64,000 nt of DNA from Notospermus geniculatus (GCA_002633025.1 NMRB01000252.1:39193-103192); one strand, 5' to 3'; positions 46,953-59,738 are shown, counted from the stretch's first letter. Notes: generated by a model not told the origin, from the sequence alone. Numbers and translations are program-made.

Positions 46953-49709
46953 CTTGTACTGGTATAAAATGTACTCTACATTTCCACTGGCCAAAAGTTG
47001 TTGCCAAGATCATAACTCAAGCCTCTCAGACATCTCTGGTAGATTTCACAAGAGATTACAGTCATAAATGCCTGCAGTTTAGCCATTGTGAAGCCAAGAA
47101 GATTGTCAAAGCATTCGGCTAACAACCCATCTGCTATACTCTAAGTCTGAAAATCAATAGCTCTCATGAATGAACCTACTCTTAAAAGCTTGAGAAAGTC
47201 CTCAGGGTGTGGCAATAGTCGAGCATGTGGCAATGAAATGTTACACCATCAAATACAAGAGCCATAACCTTGGTGACACTCGTCTCCTCTCTATTCATTG
47301 GGCGCATCAATGAGAAATGGCTGTTGAGTTGTTTGTTCTCATCCATAGTCTTATTCAATTGGGAACATCAATGAGAAATGGCTCTTGAATTATTTGTTCT
47401 CACCCATGGAATTTGAGAGTCAAAACAAGCTGTCCATATTCATGAAACCTTGACGTTGTATGTGGAAAGGTTGCACCATTGGAAAATCAGGTTTGGCCTG
47501 TTGAGACTAATTCCATGCTGTTCATTCCCATGTTCAAGTTAACCATTTGTTATTGCAGTCCATCATAATTACACACATACATCCGCACTAAATTAAGGTT
47601 AATTACTTAGAACTTACGAAACAGGCTAACAGATCTATTTCGGATGCTGAAGTCTTTGAGGGCCGGATGCTTTAATTGGGACAACAGACATGAGGGAGTG
47701 ACGACATCAATTAGAACTGCCATTAACATCTTCATATTTCTATAATATTCTACGGGTGGTTATTGTTCAGTTCGGTGTGAATCTTGGTGTGATCATATTG
47801 ACCATCAATTTTGCAGTCAATTATATTAATTGATGGACAGTTATGCCACTTCTGGGCACATGCCATCCACCTTGCCTATGCAGACACATTTACTTGACCG
47901 GGAGCCAGGCTGTTTTAGCTATCGTCGGCTGCTTTATCTGATTGGGACCATTTGGCCACTATCATTGATTGGAAAGAAATGATCTTCATCTCCATTCTCT
48001 CATGTAGTATGGCAGGTCTGTTGATGGTTGAAGGCATTAACCCTTTGCTACCAGAAGCGATTTCATGAAAGTAATTAACCTACCATATCATGTAGGTATT
48101 CATAGGAGAGCTTGCCAGTGAATACCTATGTGGTAGTTCTTGGTGAGTTTAATGCTTTGTCCACATTTTCGTCAACTTGCACTTGGCATTGAAAGATTTA
48201 AACGCCAATGACACTGACAGTCTCGTTGGGAAGTTTGAACTTATAGGAAGTACGGTAATATTTGTAGTGCTAGGTGTCAGATTAGCATCCACAAGAGGTT
48301 TTGACACTTGTCTGTCATGAACTGCTCATCAAAGGTGTGATTCAATGAATGTGTGTCAAATGATTTGCTAATGACAGCTGACATCTTCCAAATCCTGAAC
48401 TTTTCATGGAAACCTTAACAAGGTGACCTATTACACTGAATTACCTTCAAAATGCCAGCAGTGAAGCCAATTTAATTGTTCCCCTCATTATCATATCCTA
48501 AAAAAGGATATCCCAATTATGTCGAGTGCTAATGAAAATGACCCACAGGGCCTTGCACTCATTTTCAGGCCACCAACAGGATGGAACTTTTGTGTCATTC
48601 CTTCACTGTTGGGTTCCTGTCCTTCACATCTCCATGTGGCTTCCTCGCTATTGTTACCTCAACAATGCTAATTATCACGGACATCAATAGTTGAGTTACG
48701 TAACCTTTTGTGGTTGGACACCTGACTCTCATTGGTGGGGAGAACTATTCAAAACTACAAAACTTAATGGGTATTTTGGCCATTGTAGGCTTTGCAGACC
48801 ATTGGTTCCCCATTCACAACTTGTGGTAATTCTACTTTAATTCCTTGCATTGCTTTAATTGGGGTATAAAAGTTTGAGGTCGGTGTTGAAGTTTCATGGT
48901 TTTGATGATGGCAGATCAAAGAGTTCCGATGAAATGAAGCATGGTTTGTTAGAATTCTTCTGGTGTGGAGCTTCTTTTGGGTGATTTAGCATCAGACTTT
49001 GGTTGTAAAGAACAAGGGTATTTTTAGGTTCGTGTTTCAAAAAGTCTTTGTCTTTTGAAGAGATGAAAAAGACAAGAGCCAATCAGGCAAATTTACCAAA
49101 ATTGACATTGGGTCAACTCACCAGAAGATTTGGCAGACAGAAATAAATGGCTCAATATTAGTGAAAATCAGGCGAACGGGCCTTCCTCGAAGAAATCGTG
49201 AAAACAGACTCAGAAATTGACGATTAGAACCTTGAGAAAGTGGTTCTGTTGTTATCTTTTATTGTTTCTTTTCAACAGCCATCAAATTTCTGAAATCGGC
49301 TCAGCAATGTTGACAGGGCTCTGCTTTTCATATGTGATGTCGATTTTGATGCACTCGCCCGAAGTTTATCCTCTACCAAACTGAAACATATTCTACTCTA
49401 CTGACCACTGTGACGCACTCAACTTTATCTCATTTCTCAAATGAAATTCACTGGTGCTTGTTATTGAGAAAATATTGGCAGCTTTTCAAGCCTTTTATAG
49501 CCCAAAGGAGGAGTAGCCATCCATTTAGATCTCCTTTTATTATCCCCACGTAATCTTATGTAATTGACAAGCACCTTGTCTCTTATGCAATATTGGGTGA
49601 AATTGTCAAATGGAAAATAGCCTTCCCAGTAAGGAATTATGTGCCATATTTGGCATGCTACCATAAACATAGTTAACCCTTTCTTAATTTTGGTTATTTC
49701 TTGCATGAA
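46953..49709. other. non-coding stretch with a small tandem duplication
   Basis: CATCAATGAGAAATGGCT at 47305 recurs at 47366 with similar flanks (unit 61 bp). Otherwise nothing recognised over about 2.7 kb. Confidence 0.45.
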
Positions 49710-49900
49710 TCTCTATCGGATGAGAAGTAAGAAATACGCCTACATGCATGAACCTCTGTCAGTCTTTTCGGATGGGACGTCAGACATGCATCCCTTTATC
49801 AGTCTATCAGATGAGAAGTCAGACATACATGAACCTCTATCAGTCTATTGAATGAGGTTAGACATGCATGAACCTCTATCAAATGAGAAGTTAGACATTG
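49710..49900 (+). repeat. minisatellite of ACATGCATGAACCTCTATCA units
   Basis: About four diverged copies of a roughly 48-bp unit containing CATGAACCTCTATCAGTCT, then GATGAGAAGTCAGACAT. Open frames on both strands here are repeat-derived. Confidence 0.8.
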
Positions 49901-51038
49901 TGAGACTCCTAAAAAATGGCATAGGACTTGGTGGTGTGAGGAACTTGGCATAATATTTCCTGAATGTATACTACAAGTGCTATCTACTCCATAGGCCTGT
50001 CTTTTGAGTCTTATCAAATCCCATTCCAGCAGTCTAGGTCAACCAGTATGAGGTAATATAGTATATAAATCACTTTGACCATTCCACAAATATTTTCACA
50101 AAAAAAGAACCTAAAAGCACTTCAAGTTGTGCAAATAAGAGCTTAGAAGTCTTGCTCAAGTTTATGTTTAGACAGCAAATCAGGAAACTAGTTGGAGGGC
50201 AAGTCCAACACAGAAGGTAAACAAATGAAACTATCGTCTGCTTCCAAACTTTGCTGCACTGATTATTGATGGAAAAACTGGTGGAAATATTTCATGATAC
50301 CATACAGCTTGTGGTGCATTGCATCATGAAAAACTAACATTGTACCTCTCTGTTGACAATTTAAATGGCTCTACTCTTCTCTGAAGGAATGTTCTTCTTT
50401 AGATGGCAAATATTTTGGTTGAGTTTTATTCTTTTCTGTTTCTTCTTCTTATTTTCTTGCTTCTCCTGATTGGTGCGTCATCTTCACCAGGTGGTCTTGA
50501 GGTATCACCAGTGGTCCGTGGACCACAAAATGAAAGCTTCGCTGTACTGTAGAACATCCAAATGTCTATATCTGCCATATTCTAAAAAAAACAAAAAAAT
50601 TGGCACCACGTTGTCTGATTTTGGCCATCTTGACTACCAAATGTTGTGATAAAACGCTCCGCCCTTCAACTATGAGGTAGTGCGGACACATGGTGGGCCA
50701 TGATGGATTTTGGCAAGATCGACTAGCATTACTCTCAGATGGGTTACATATACACCAAGATGTAGGCCTACACTCCCAGATATTTTGTTTTTTGGCAAAT
50801 CAATGCTGTTAGATTTGCCATACCGTTGATTGTTCCACATAGGCGTTACCTCATAAACTGACCCCCTGTGGATTTTCACACTTCTTTTGAATTGTTGACC
50901 AAAATAAACACCAGGGCATTTCTCAATCTTAAAACCACTAAATATAATAATGTGGAATAAATGAGTCACATTGTTACAAATAGTAATCCCGAAACCTGAA
51001 TCTGTTTACTGTTTACTACCATATTTATGTGTTTTCAG
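49901..51038. other. non-coding stretch, nothing recognised
   Basis: AT-rich with only short frames. It ends at an acceptor-like ATGTGTTTTCAG. Confidence 0.4.
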
Positions 51039-51253
51039 GGTCATCTGTGGAAATTTGTGTTCCTAGAAATGCCTCCACAAACTCGTTAATCCCTCCTTCT
51101 AGGCCACCTCTTCTCAATTGTCCACCTTCTTTATCTTTTCCAGGTTTTCCAATAAAGAAAAACATCAAGAACAATACCGTGGACCAAAAGGTTAGGTGTG
51201 GATATAGAATTCTATTGATGGACTTGAGGCCTGATGATGTCAGCAAATTTGTG
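51039..51253 (+). CDS. unidentified exon candidate
   Basis: The segment lies between an acceptor (TATGTGTTTTCAG) and a donor (GTAAGC) and is open in one frame, with phase-1 entry and phase-0 exit. The 3' half reads KKNIKNNTVDQKV, RCGYRILLMDLRPDDVSKFV and looks protein-like; the 5' half is Pro/Ser-rich. A second, stronger acceptor (CTTTATCTTTTCCAG) would start the exon at 51144 in the same phase, dropping the Pro/Ser part. A possible terminal exon at 52192-52239 (acceptor GTTGAATTTCAG) continues in phase as MNPTKISPEEWPLAD and stop. No family recognised. Confidence 0.4.
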
Positions 51254-51438
51254 GTAAGCAAATCTCTGGAAAATTTAATCCTCTCTGTGTTAAAATGATG
51301 AAAAGCCAGATTAGGATAGGGTAAACTTAGTTGATAGCCTCCCCCTTGTGCAATGGGATATCCCCAACGGAGCATAACCTCCCCCCCACACACACACAAC
51401 AACAACAACAACAACAGAAATGTATTATGTGACACTAT

Positions 51439-51596
51439 GGGCCGTATGCACCAAGCCAAGATTATCTCGAACTCAGGCTTAGCCACGACTTTTCCATTGT
51501 CACATCATGCCCTGGCAAACCCGAACAATTGAAAAGTTGTGGCTCAACCTGAGTTCAAGATAATCTTCGTTTGGTGCATACGGCCCTATGTGTTTG
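51439..51596. mobile_element. palindromic MITE, 158 bp, TAT-flanked
   Basis: Ends GGGCCGTATGCACCAA and TTGGTGCATACGGCCC are exact inverses. Pairing continues through AAGATTATCT...AACTCAGG and CCTGAGTTCAAGATAATCTT. TAT flanks both sides (51436-51438, 51597-51599), compatible with a 3-bp (PIF/Harbinger-style) or TA target duplication. Confidence 0.85.
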
Positions 51597-51599
51597 CTA

Positions 51600-52358
51600 T
51601 GCATAAGACCAAAAGGGTTAATCATGGACAGCACCTCCCCTCCCCCTTGTGCAATATCTGATATTTGAGATAAGAGCATGACCCCCACGCCACCCCAACA
51701 ACAACAATAGAAAGCAAATGTTTTGGCATATAAGACAAAAGGGTTAATCCGTCTCCTTATGTAGGCCTATGTACTGTACATATTTCTTATGATACAGGCA
51801 GCATAGGCCTATGATTATGATCATGGACCTATTAAACACAAGTATGTTTACACTGTATCCCATAACTTGATGGATAAACCCAATTAATGGGGAGATTTTC
51901 TGGGTCAATGAGGAAAAATTTGATAATAACAGTCTGTGATTACGCGAACAGAATTTAACTTTGATTTCGTTTCTTTTTGCTAGATAGCGCTGTATCGCCA
52001 TGAATGAAAAGTTGCCGGTAGACAATCGCTGTAACCCCTTCTTCTCTGGAGACGGAGCTCGGACTTGTCAGATGTCATTGTCAGAAGGTGGGGCAAGAAA
52101 GGTCGGTAGATTCACTGCTGCAGTACAGAGGTTAGGGTGAACCTGACCACAAACAAAGAAACCGATCTTTACTATTTCTGTTGAATTTCAGATGAATCCA
52201 ACAAAGATTTCACCTGAAGAGTGGCCACTTGCTGACTGAAGTCCCTGAGTGGATGGAGACAAACCACCTGTTGCTGTGTATACAGGTGAGTAGTACAGGT
52301 GATGAGCTCCAGGCGCCATCTTTTCATCCTCTCTCCAGTGAGGTGCGAATAGTTACTG
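51600..52358. other. stretch with a 46-codon ORF and possible 3' exon
   Basis: An ATG frame at 52000-52140 encodes MNEKLPVDNRCNPFFSGDGA and onward; it has a GTTAGG donor-like site near its end but does not join the 52192 segment in frame (a stop forms). The 52192-52239 tail is discussed with the 51-kb exon. Neither is secure. Confidence 0.2.
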
Positions 52359-53100
52359 TCACTTGACTTGTACAGGGTAGACCAATAAAAGTGAACTGAA
52401 AACTAAAAGCTGTGTATGGTGTTGTTTCTTTTCTGCTGTTGAAGAATGGTTGTAAATTGCTGAACAACTTTCAGAGAGTATATGTCCTTTTTTTTGTGGT
52501 TGAATAATCACTGTTCTGTTATTGAAGAATAGCTGTTGCATGGTTGAATGACCACTGTTCTGTTATTATTGAAGGATAGCTGTTGCATGGTTGAATGACC
52601 ATTGTTCTGTTACTGAAGAATAGCTGTTGCATGGTTGAATACCACTGTTCTGTTATTATTGAAGAATAGCTGTTGCATGGTTGAATGACCATTGTTCTGT
52701 TACTGAAGAAGAGCTGTTGCATGGTTGAATGACCACTGTTCTGTTACTGAAGAAGAGCTGTTGCATGGTTGAATGACCACTGTTCTGTTATTATTGAAGA
52801 ATAGCTGTTGCATGGTTAAATGACCACTGTTCTGTTATTTAAGAATAGCTGTTCTTTATGTTGAATAACTGCTACATGTATTCTGTTGTTGAAGAATAGT
52901 TGTTCTCCGCTTGAATAAAGCTAGTGTTATGCCATTGAAGAATGGCTGTTCTATGGTTGAGTGACACTGTTCTTTGGTTCAGCTATTCTAAGGTTGAACA
53001 ACGGTGCTGTGTTGTTGAAGGCCTGTTCCTGGTTAATAACTGCTGTTGAATAAGTGTGCTTCTGTTGTTGAAGAATAGCTCTTCCGTTATTGAAGTAGAT
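52359..53100 (+). repeat. minisatellite of GAAGAATAGCTGTTGCATGG units
   Basis: The core at about 52500-52860 contains around eight units of about 43-46 bp: GAAGAATAGCTGTTGCATGG, TTGAATGACCACTGTTCTG, TTATT. Diverged units extend on both sides (ATTGAAGAATGGCTGTTCTA near 52935). Minus-strand frames with repeated MQQLFF peptides derive from this array. Confidence 0.92.
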
Positions 53101-53710
53101 TAGTTTAGGTGATCCAAGCAATTCAATCAGTATATGGTTAAAGAATCATGATCAAGTAGGTGTAGAGCAAGGTGGTCAAATGAATGCTGGTTTTTCGCTG
53201 CATTCTGTTGGTACTCAATAGGTTTACATCTACAACAATTGCCTTGCATACGTGAAGCAAAAATAATGTACATATACTTAACCCATCTTCTTTACATCTT
53301 GGCAGTTTCCTGTGGAGGATGTCCGCCATCCTCAAGTACGGAAGTGAATTAAAGATGAAACTGGGTTTTCTTGTTTCTCTTGTTTCAAATAACTGGATCA
53401 AGTTCATGGTCACACTGTCAATCATTTGGTCTTCACAGACTCATATAGATCTTACATGTATATTAAAGAACCACACCGTGGCAAATCTGCATGAAAGGAC
53501 TATCATACGTCACTGATTAGGCTTGTACATGTGCATGTACATTACATAAGTCTCCAAATGCTAAAGCTCTTGAAAGCCCACACAAAGTGGGTATAAATAG
53601 CGTGGTTAGAACTTGGAAAGCCAAGGTTGATTAGATTCACATGAAGTGAATATTTGGCTGTGTGACTATTTGGTGCACAGCCACAGGTTATTTTCCAATG
53701 TTATAGATGT
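53101..53710. other. non-coding stretch, nothing recognised
   Basis: Short overlapping frames near 53138-53516 on opposite strands; nothing supported. Confidence 0.4.
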
Positions 53711-53875
53711 ACAGTAAAACCTCCCTTAGCGGACAACTCTCTATTAAGGCCATCAAAATTCAGTCCCAAACTGGTTGTTTCTATTCATTTCGACCTCTGC
53801 AACCAGGACACCTCCCAATTAAGGACAGCATCTGGCAGTCCCGAAGGTGTCCTTAGAGAGGTTCCACTGTAAAGG
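53711..53875 (+). repeat. copy 3 of the 'GGTTCCACT' dispersed inverted-repeat family
   Basis: Starts ACAGTAAAACCTCCCTTAGC and ends GTGTCCTTAGAGAGGTTCCA, then CTGTA. The ends pair (TACAGT.AAACCTC / GAGGTTCCACTGTA). It is the best preserved of three copies (others 2946-3070, 3949-4065). Confidence 0.8.
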
Positions 53876-54623
53876 AAACTGGGTTGCGAGGACAGAAGTG
53901 TCGTCCTTCCTTGCCTTGAAGTGGGGCTGCAGCAAGAGGGGAACTACTGCCTTGAGAAATAAAAAGATAAGAAGATGACAATAGCTTTCTATTGACCTCT
54001 TCCAGATTGGATTACTCCTATATTGACCCTTGTCTAATCAATGAGTGTATATGGCCATGAGGGGCAATGAAATCACAACATAATTAAAGATTTCTGCCCC
54101 AAGTTGAATGCTCCAAGAAAAATGTCTGTTTTTGTTGCATTTTCTCCTTACGTTTTTTGCTCTACAAACCCCTTGTGGGCAATTCATAAGCTATTCCCTT
54201 GTTATTTCAGGCTAAGGAATTACAGCTTGCCAGAAAAAACATCATCTCGGTCTTATTTCTATTCCATGAGTAGTCTAATGTCTAGAATGCTTTGAGTGGC
54301 TATTTAGACTTGAGTAGATTCCCCCTAATTTTCTTTCTATATGTAGTTTAAAATAATAAGATTGAACTTTCTTTAACACTTGTGGAGGTGGGTTGGTTAT
54401 GTTATGAGTTGTCTGAATGGGGGATGTGATATAATGGATCCTTGTAGTATACTTGTCATGTAATTTTGATCTGGGGATATGTACCAGTACATAAAATTTT
54501 GTCACATGTCTTTTATCTGATCATGCAAATCTACTACATTGGGTAACGTAAGTTGTCAATGGACTTGGTGTGGTTTGATAGATTAGGCCTACTGCCTGCT
54601 GTGGAATTGGAAGCCCCTCTCAC

Positions 54624-54725
54624 CCGCAGCATCCGTTTCTGTGTCACCGGGAGCGTGGGTGAAATGGGGAGTGGTCTCCCGTCGGCGAATGTTTGGTTGC
54701 TGCTCTCTTTTGATCCATCCCGGTT
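54624..54725 (-). CDS. exon-like 34-codon island, copy 1
   Basis: On the minus strand a 102-nt segment lies between an AACAAG acceptor-like site and a CGG|GTGAGA donor, phase 0 at both ends. It reads NRDGSKESSNQTFADG, RPLPISPTLPVTQKRMLR. It is GC-rich and CpG-containing, unlike its surroundings, and identical in both duplicate units. The acceptor is weak and I recognise no protein; the plus strand is also open. It could be a real exon, a retained conserved element or a retro-fragment. Confidence 0.3.
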
Positions 54726-56035
54726 CTTGTTAAATTGAAGTATATCAATATATTTATCGTAATTTGGGAATACTCTGTGCAACTGTGCAGGCCTAGAATT
54801 GTGGAAAAAATGTCATATTGTCACCTCATTGCTTCACTTTCATGCCTTTCAGCTCTATATTGTTTGTGCTTGTGCCTGATTGCTAAATGTCCACACAAAA
54901 TTGACAATGTCATTCTGAAGTTCATTAGAGCTAAGCTGCGAAATGACCTACAGGCCGATTTTAGCCAACCGCAAGTGAACATAATACTCATGCATCTGAT
55001 ATGCTGAGGTAGTGGGGGTTGTCATTACGAGTTAATCACTGTACTTCTGTCTGTTGTTTGCCTTGTCATTAAGCTTAATTGTCCGGCAGCTTATATATAT
55101 ATGTAGCACGAGATGCAGGAAGTGGCTGTTTCGATGCAGATAAAAAAATGTTCAAATAATAGCGGCAATTTGCCGTGCAGTTAAGTTGGCCGAGTGCTAG
55201 TTTTGTGGGGTTGCCAGTATCATAGGGCAATTTAATTTGACTGCAAGAGTTATAAATCATATTGTGACGAGTTGATGGAGATATGCGTGGTACAGAATTA
55301 ACGATAACACTTCAAATTGCATCATCTGCATCTGTACATAAGTTTTGTGGAAAGTCGTGTGAAACCCTTATTTTTAGATGAGCAAATTTAGAAGTTTTAG
55401 TTTATTTTCGGCTTCTGAAAAAGTAGGCCCAGGTCTGCACTGAAATATTAATAAACCAAATCCTAGCATTAAACGGACATTGAATGTATCATACTTTCCA
55501 CGAACTTATTGATACTCTTGAAATTAAGCGCACTTGATCTGTGCCCAAATAGGCACAATTTTGCTTCATGGACAAGGTCACTTGGTGCACATTCCCAGAA
55601 TTCAAGGACTTGCTCTGACTGAAAACGTCTGTTTGATTGAATATCAATGTACAAGTGGCTGATGAGAACCCTTTCCTTGGTAAATAGTGTTGGAATCGTC
55701 CTAAGCTTGCTTTTAAATATCTGTACATTTTGCTGTGCTGCATATGTAGTTTCTATACATCATTTCGTTGAAATGGATTTGAACATATTCTGTGTTACTA
55801 TATGGACTGGGGTAGCTAATTGCTGCAACTTGAAATCGGCTTGTTCATAGCAAGACATTTGTGTGATAGAGATGACAGTTAGAAGGTTCACAGAAGGGGG
55901 ATTACCTTGCACTGGCTTGCCATAGACAGGATCTCCCCCCCCCCCCCCCCNGTTGATTGGGAAAGCGTGACACAAAAATATGATGAAAAACCTTCTGTGG
56001 AGCCTGGCCCTTTGACTTCCGTGAAAATCTTGATA

Positions 56036-56160
56036 ATAGCAAGGTTTCGCAAGTGCCCGGTTAGGCCGTACGACAACGTTTATCTATTGTTTGGGTACAC
56101 CCACACAAATAGATAAACGTCATCGTAGGGCCAAACCGGGCGCTTGCGAAACCTCACTAT
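56036..56160. mobile_element. fold-back MITE with AGGTTTCGCAAG ends, unit 1 copy
   Basis: AGGTTTCGCAAGTGCCCGG at the left and CCGGGCGCTTGCGAAACCT at the right are inverted. Inner words GACAACGTTTATCTA and TAGATAAACGTCATC also pair. ATAG and CTAT form the outer edges. The same element is in unit 2, so it predates the duplication. Confidence 0.8.
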
Positions 56161-58197
56161 TTACCTGAAGAACCCTACTGCAAGCAGGTGGGATTGTCAA
56201 CACTTACTAGTAAATTGAGCTAAAAAAAGATTCTGATGGGATTTATAAGGTCATATCAGCAAGTTGTTGTATCGATGACGAAATTTACATCTGTAAATTG
56301 CCTTCTCTGTCACAGGTTAAAGAGCTGTTGTGTGGTATGCACCTGTGATTGAATTAGCATTGATGATGGTGATAGCTCCCTTCATTTGGATGCAAATACA
56401 CCAGTATTGAGTTTTACATTATTAAATTGAATATCATTAGCCTCCTATTCTGAAACGATGACCTATATTCTTTTCTTGGCTTCGTTCCAAGCATGTTTTG
56501 TTTTGTCTCAAGATCATGCACAACCATCCTTCACAACTGATGTAAGATTGTTATAGACATTTTGCTTGCATAATAGAAAATTTGAGTCAGTGGGTTTGTA
56601 TGATGTGTGCGAATAATTTCTGCCCAACTCAGATCAGATGCCAGTGTTACATAATGATCACAAATACTTGGGACAACCTTCTGCGGGAGCATTTGGATGG
56701 GGGGGGGGGGGCTAGCCCCTAGCTAAGCCCTCCAACTCTACCTACTCCTACGACGACATCCAAATGACTGTGTTAACCACTCAACAATCTTGCTCAATAT
56801 TTCTCCATCTCACTTCCCATGGTCAGGTGTGCCTAAATAGCATCTTTTTTCCTCACGCACAGTTGGCACTGATCCAGGATGTCACCATTGTTGGTATTGA
56901 CAATATTATTCCATCTCTAAGTACCATTTTAGTTACTCTACCACCTGTTGGTGTATAGGTATGATCAGTATGTGATGAATAGCTTAGAACAATGTCATTC
57001 ACAGCATGTGTTCGTGTGGGTTGGTCCCAATGTTGACATCTTCATTCTGTGCCCTTACTGTCCTAGACTCCAGAAGCTGTCTTCAATACCCTCATCAATG
57101 GGGACCAAAGCTCACTGCCTCAATAGGTGTCACTAGTGGTTAAAACTATTGAAATGAAAGTGACATCCAGGTCCCGATCAATTTCCGACACAAAAGGTGT
57201 CATTGTATAGGACCTGGTTTTGGTTTGCTGCCCTCATTAGTTATTTCCCAATTCGCCCATTTCAAAGTGAGCTACCAGAGCCAGCGGCCATGTTGGAGAT
57301 TATTTCTGACCTGATCTGGTGTGGTCTTGGTTAGGCCCTCGTAACCTGGGTGATCGTAGTTTGATTCCTGACAGTTACTAATACTTGGACCAGTGAACAC
57401 CTTCCCATGGACCAGCGAAGTGGAAAAAAATGACAAGTTAAACATTGAAAGATGCTGCACTACAAACAACGCTGGTCAAAAAAATGACTGAGATATATTG
57501 AACTGGGATCTCTCATCCTATTTAATTCATTTACATTCAAGATTTTAGGACCTTAAAAGTGTGTCACGGAGAGGTGAACTTCCCATACTCCTATATTGAC
57601 CCTTGTCTAATCAATGAGTGTATATGGCCATGAGGGGCAATGAAATCACAACATAATTAAAGATTTCTGCCCCAAGTTGAATGCTCCAAGAAAAATGTCT
57701 GTTTTTGTTGCATTTTCTCCTTACGTTTTTTGCTCTAAAAAAACCCTTGTGGGCAATTCATAAGCTATTCCCTTGTTATTTCAGGCTAAGGAATTACAGC
57801 TTGCCAGAAAAAATATCATCTCGGTCTTATTTCTATTCCATGAGTAGTCTAATGTCTAGAATGATTTGAGTGGCTATTTAGACTTGAGTAGATTCCCCCT
57901 AATTTTCTTCCTATATGTAGTTTAAAATAATAAGATTGAACTTTCTTTAACACTTGTGGAGGTGGGTTGGTTATGTTATGAGTTGTCTGAATGGGGGATG
58001 TGATATAATGGATCCTTGTAGTATACTTGTCATGTAATTTTGATCTGGGGATATGTACCAGTACATAAAATTTTGTCACATGTCTTTTATCTGATCATGC
58101 AAATCTACTACATTGGGTAACGTAAGTTGTCAATGGACTTGGTGTGGTTTGATAGATTAGGCCTACTGCCTGCTGTGGAATTGGAAGCCCCTCTCAC

Positions 58198-58299
58198 CCG
58201 CAGCATCCGTTTCTGTGTCACCGGGAGCGTGGGTGAAATGGGGAGTGGTCTCCCGTCGGCGAATGTTTGGTTGCTGCTCTCTTTTGATCCATCCCGGTT
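58198..58299 (-). CDS. exon-like 34-codon island, copy 2
   Basis: Identical to 54624-54725, including donor and acceptor-like sites, at an offset of 3574 bp. See copy 1 for the reading. Confidence 0.3.
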
Positions 58300-59610
58300 C
58301 TTGTTAAATTGAAGTATATCAATATATTTATCGTAATTTGGGAATACTCTGTGCAACTGTGCAGGCCTAGAATTGTGGAAAAAATGTCATATTGTCACCT
58401 CATTGCTTCACTTTCATGCCTTTCAGCTCTATATTGTTTGTGCTTGTGCCTGATTGCTAAATGTCCACACAAAATTGACAATGTCATTCTGAAGTTCATT
58501 AGAGCTAAGCTGCGAAATGACCTACAGGCCGATTTTAGCCAACCGCAAGTGAACATAATACTCATGCATCTGATATGCTGAGGTAGTGGGGGTTGTCATT
58601 ACGAGTTAATCACTGTACTTCTGTCTGTTGTTTGCCTTGTCATTAAGCTTAATTGTCCGACAGCTTATATATATATGTAGCACGAGATGCAGGAAGTGGC
58701 TGTTTCGATGCAGATAAAAAAAATGTTCAAATAATAGCGGCAATTTACAGTGCAGTTAAGTTGGCCGAGTGCTAGTTTTGTGGGACTGCCAGTATCATAG
58801 GGCAATTTAATTTGACTGCAAGAGTTATAAATCATATTGTGATGAGTTGATGGAGATATGCGTGGTACAGAATTAACGATAACACTTGAAATTGCATCAT
58901 CTGCATCTGTACAGAAGTTTTGTGGAAATATGTGTGAAACCCTTATTTTAAGATGAGCAAATTTTGAAGTTTGAGTTGATGATTGAAAGTAGGCCCTGGT
59001 CTGCACTGAAATATTAATAAACCAAATCCTAGCATTAAACGGACATTGCATGTATCATACTTTCCAGGAACTTATTGATACTCTTGAAATTAAGCACACT
59101 TGATCTGTGCCCAAATAGGCACAATTTTGCTTCATGGACAAGGTCACTTGGTGCACATTCCCAGAATTCAAGGACTTGCTCTGACTGAAAACGTCTGTTT
59201 GATTGAATATCAATGTACAAGTGGCTGATGAGAACCCTTTCCTTGGTAAATAGTATTGGAATCGTCCTAAGCTTGCTTTTAAATATCTGTACATTCTGCT
59301 GTGCTGCATATGTCGTTTGTATACATCATTTCGTTGAAATGGATTTGAAAATATTCTGTGTTACTATATGGACTGGGGTAGCTAATTGCTGCAACTTGAA
59401 ATCGGCTTGTTCATAGCAAGACATTTGTGTGATAGAGATGACAGTTACAAGGTTCACAGAAGGGTGATTACCTTGCACTGGCTTGCCATAGATAGGATCT
59501 CTCCCCCTNCCCCCCCAATTCTCTCTACCTGGGTTGATTGGGAAAGCGTGACACAAAAATATGATGAAAAACCTTCTGTGGAGCCTGGCCCTTTGACTTC
59601 CGTGAAAATC

Positions 59611-59738
59611 TTGATAATAGCAAGGTTTCGCAAGCGCCCGTTAGGCCGTACGACAACGTTTATCTATTGTTTGGGTACACCCACACAATAGATGAACGTC
59701 GTCGTAGGGCCTAACCGGGCGCTTGTAAAACCTCACTA
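59611..59738. mobile_element. fold-back MITE with AGGTTTCGCAAG ends, unit 2 copy
   Basis: Same element as 56036-56160 with a few changes (CGCCCG at the left, CTTGTAAAACCTC at the right). Confidence 0.75.

Larger units (their letters stand above)
54014..57586 (+). repeat. 3.6-kb tandem duplication, unit 1
   Basis: Starts ACTCCTATATTGACCCTTG and ends GAGGTGAACTTCCCAT. Unit 2 follows directly at 57587. Over long parts (for example about 54.4-55.0 kb) the units are identical, elsewhere a few percent different with small indels. It contains an N in a C tract (55951), a G tract (about 56699) and a fold-back element at 56036-56160. Confidence 0.95.

Noticed and set aside
52000-52140. 46-codon ORF as a first exon of the 52.2-kb segment
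   Set aside because: Joining its GTTAGG donor to the acceptor at 52192 makes an immediate stop codon.
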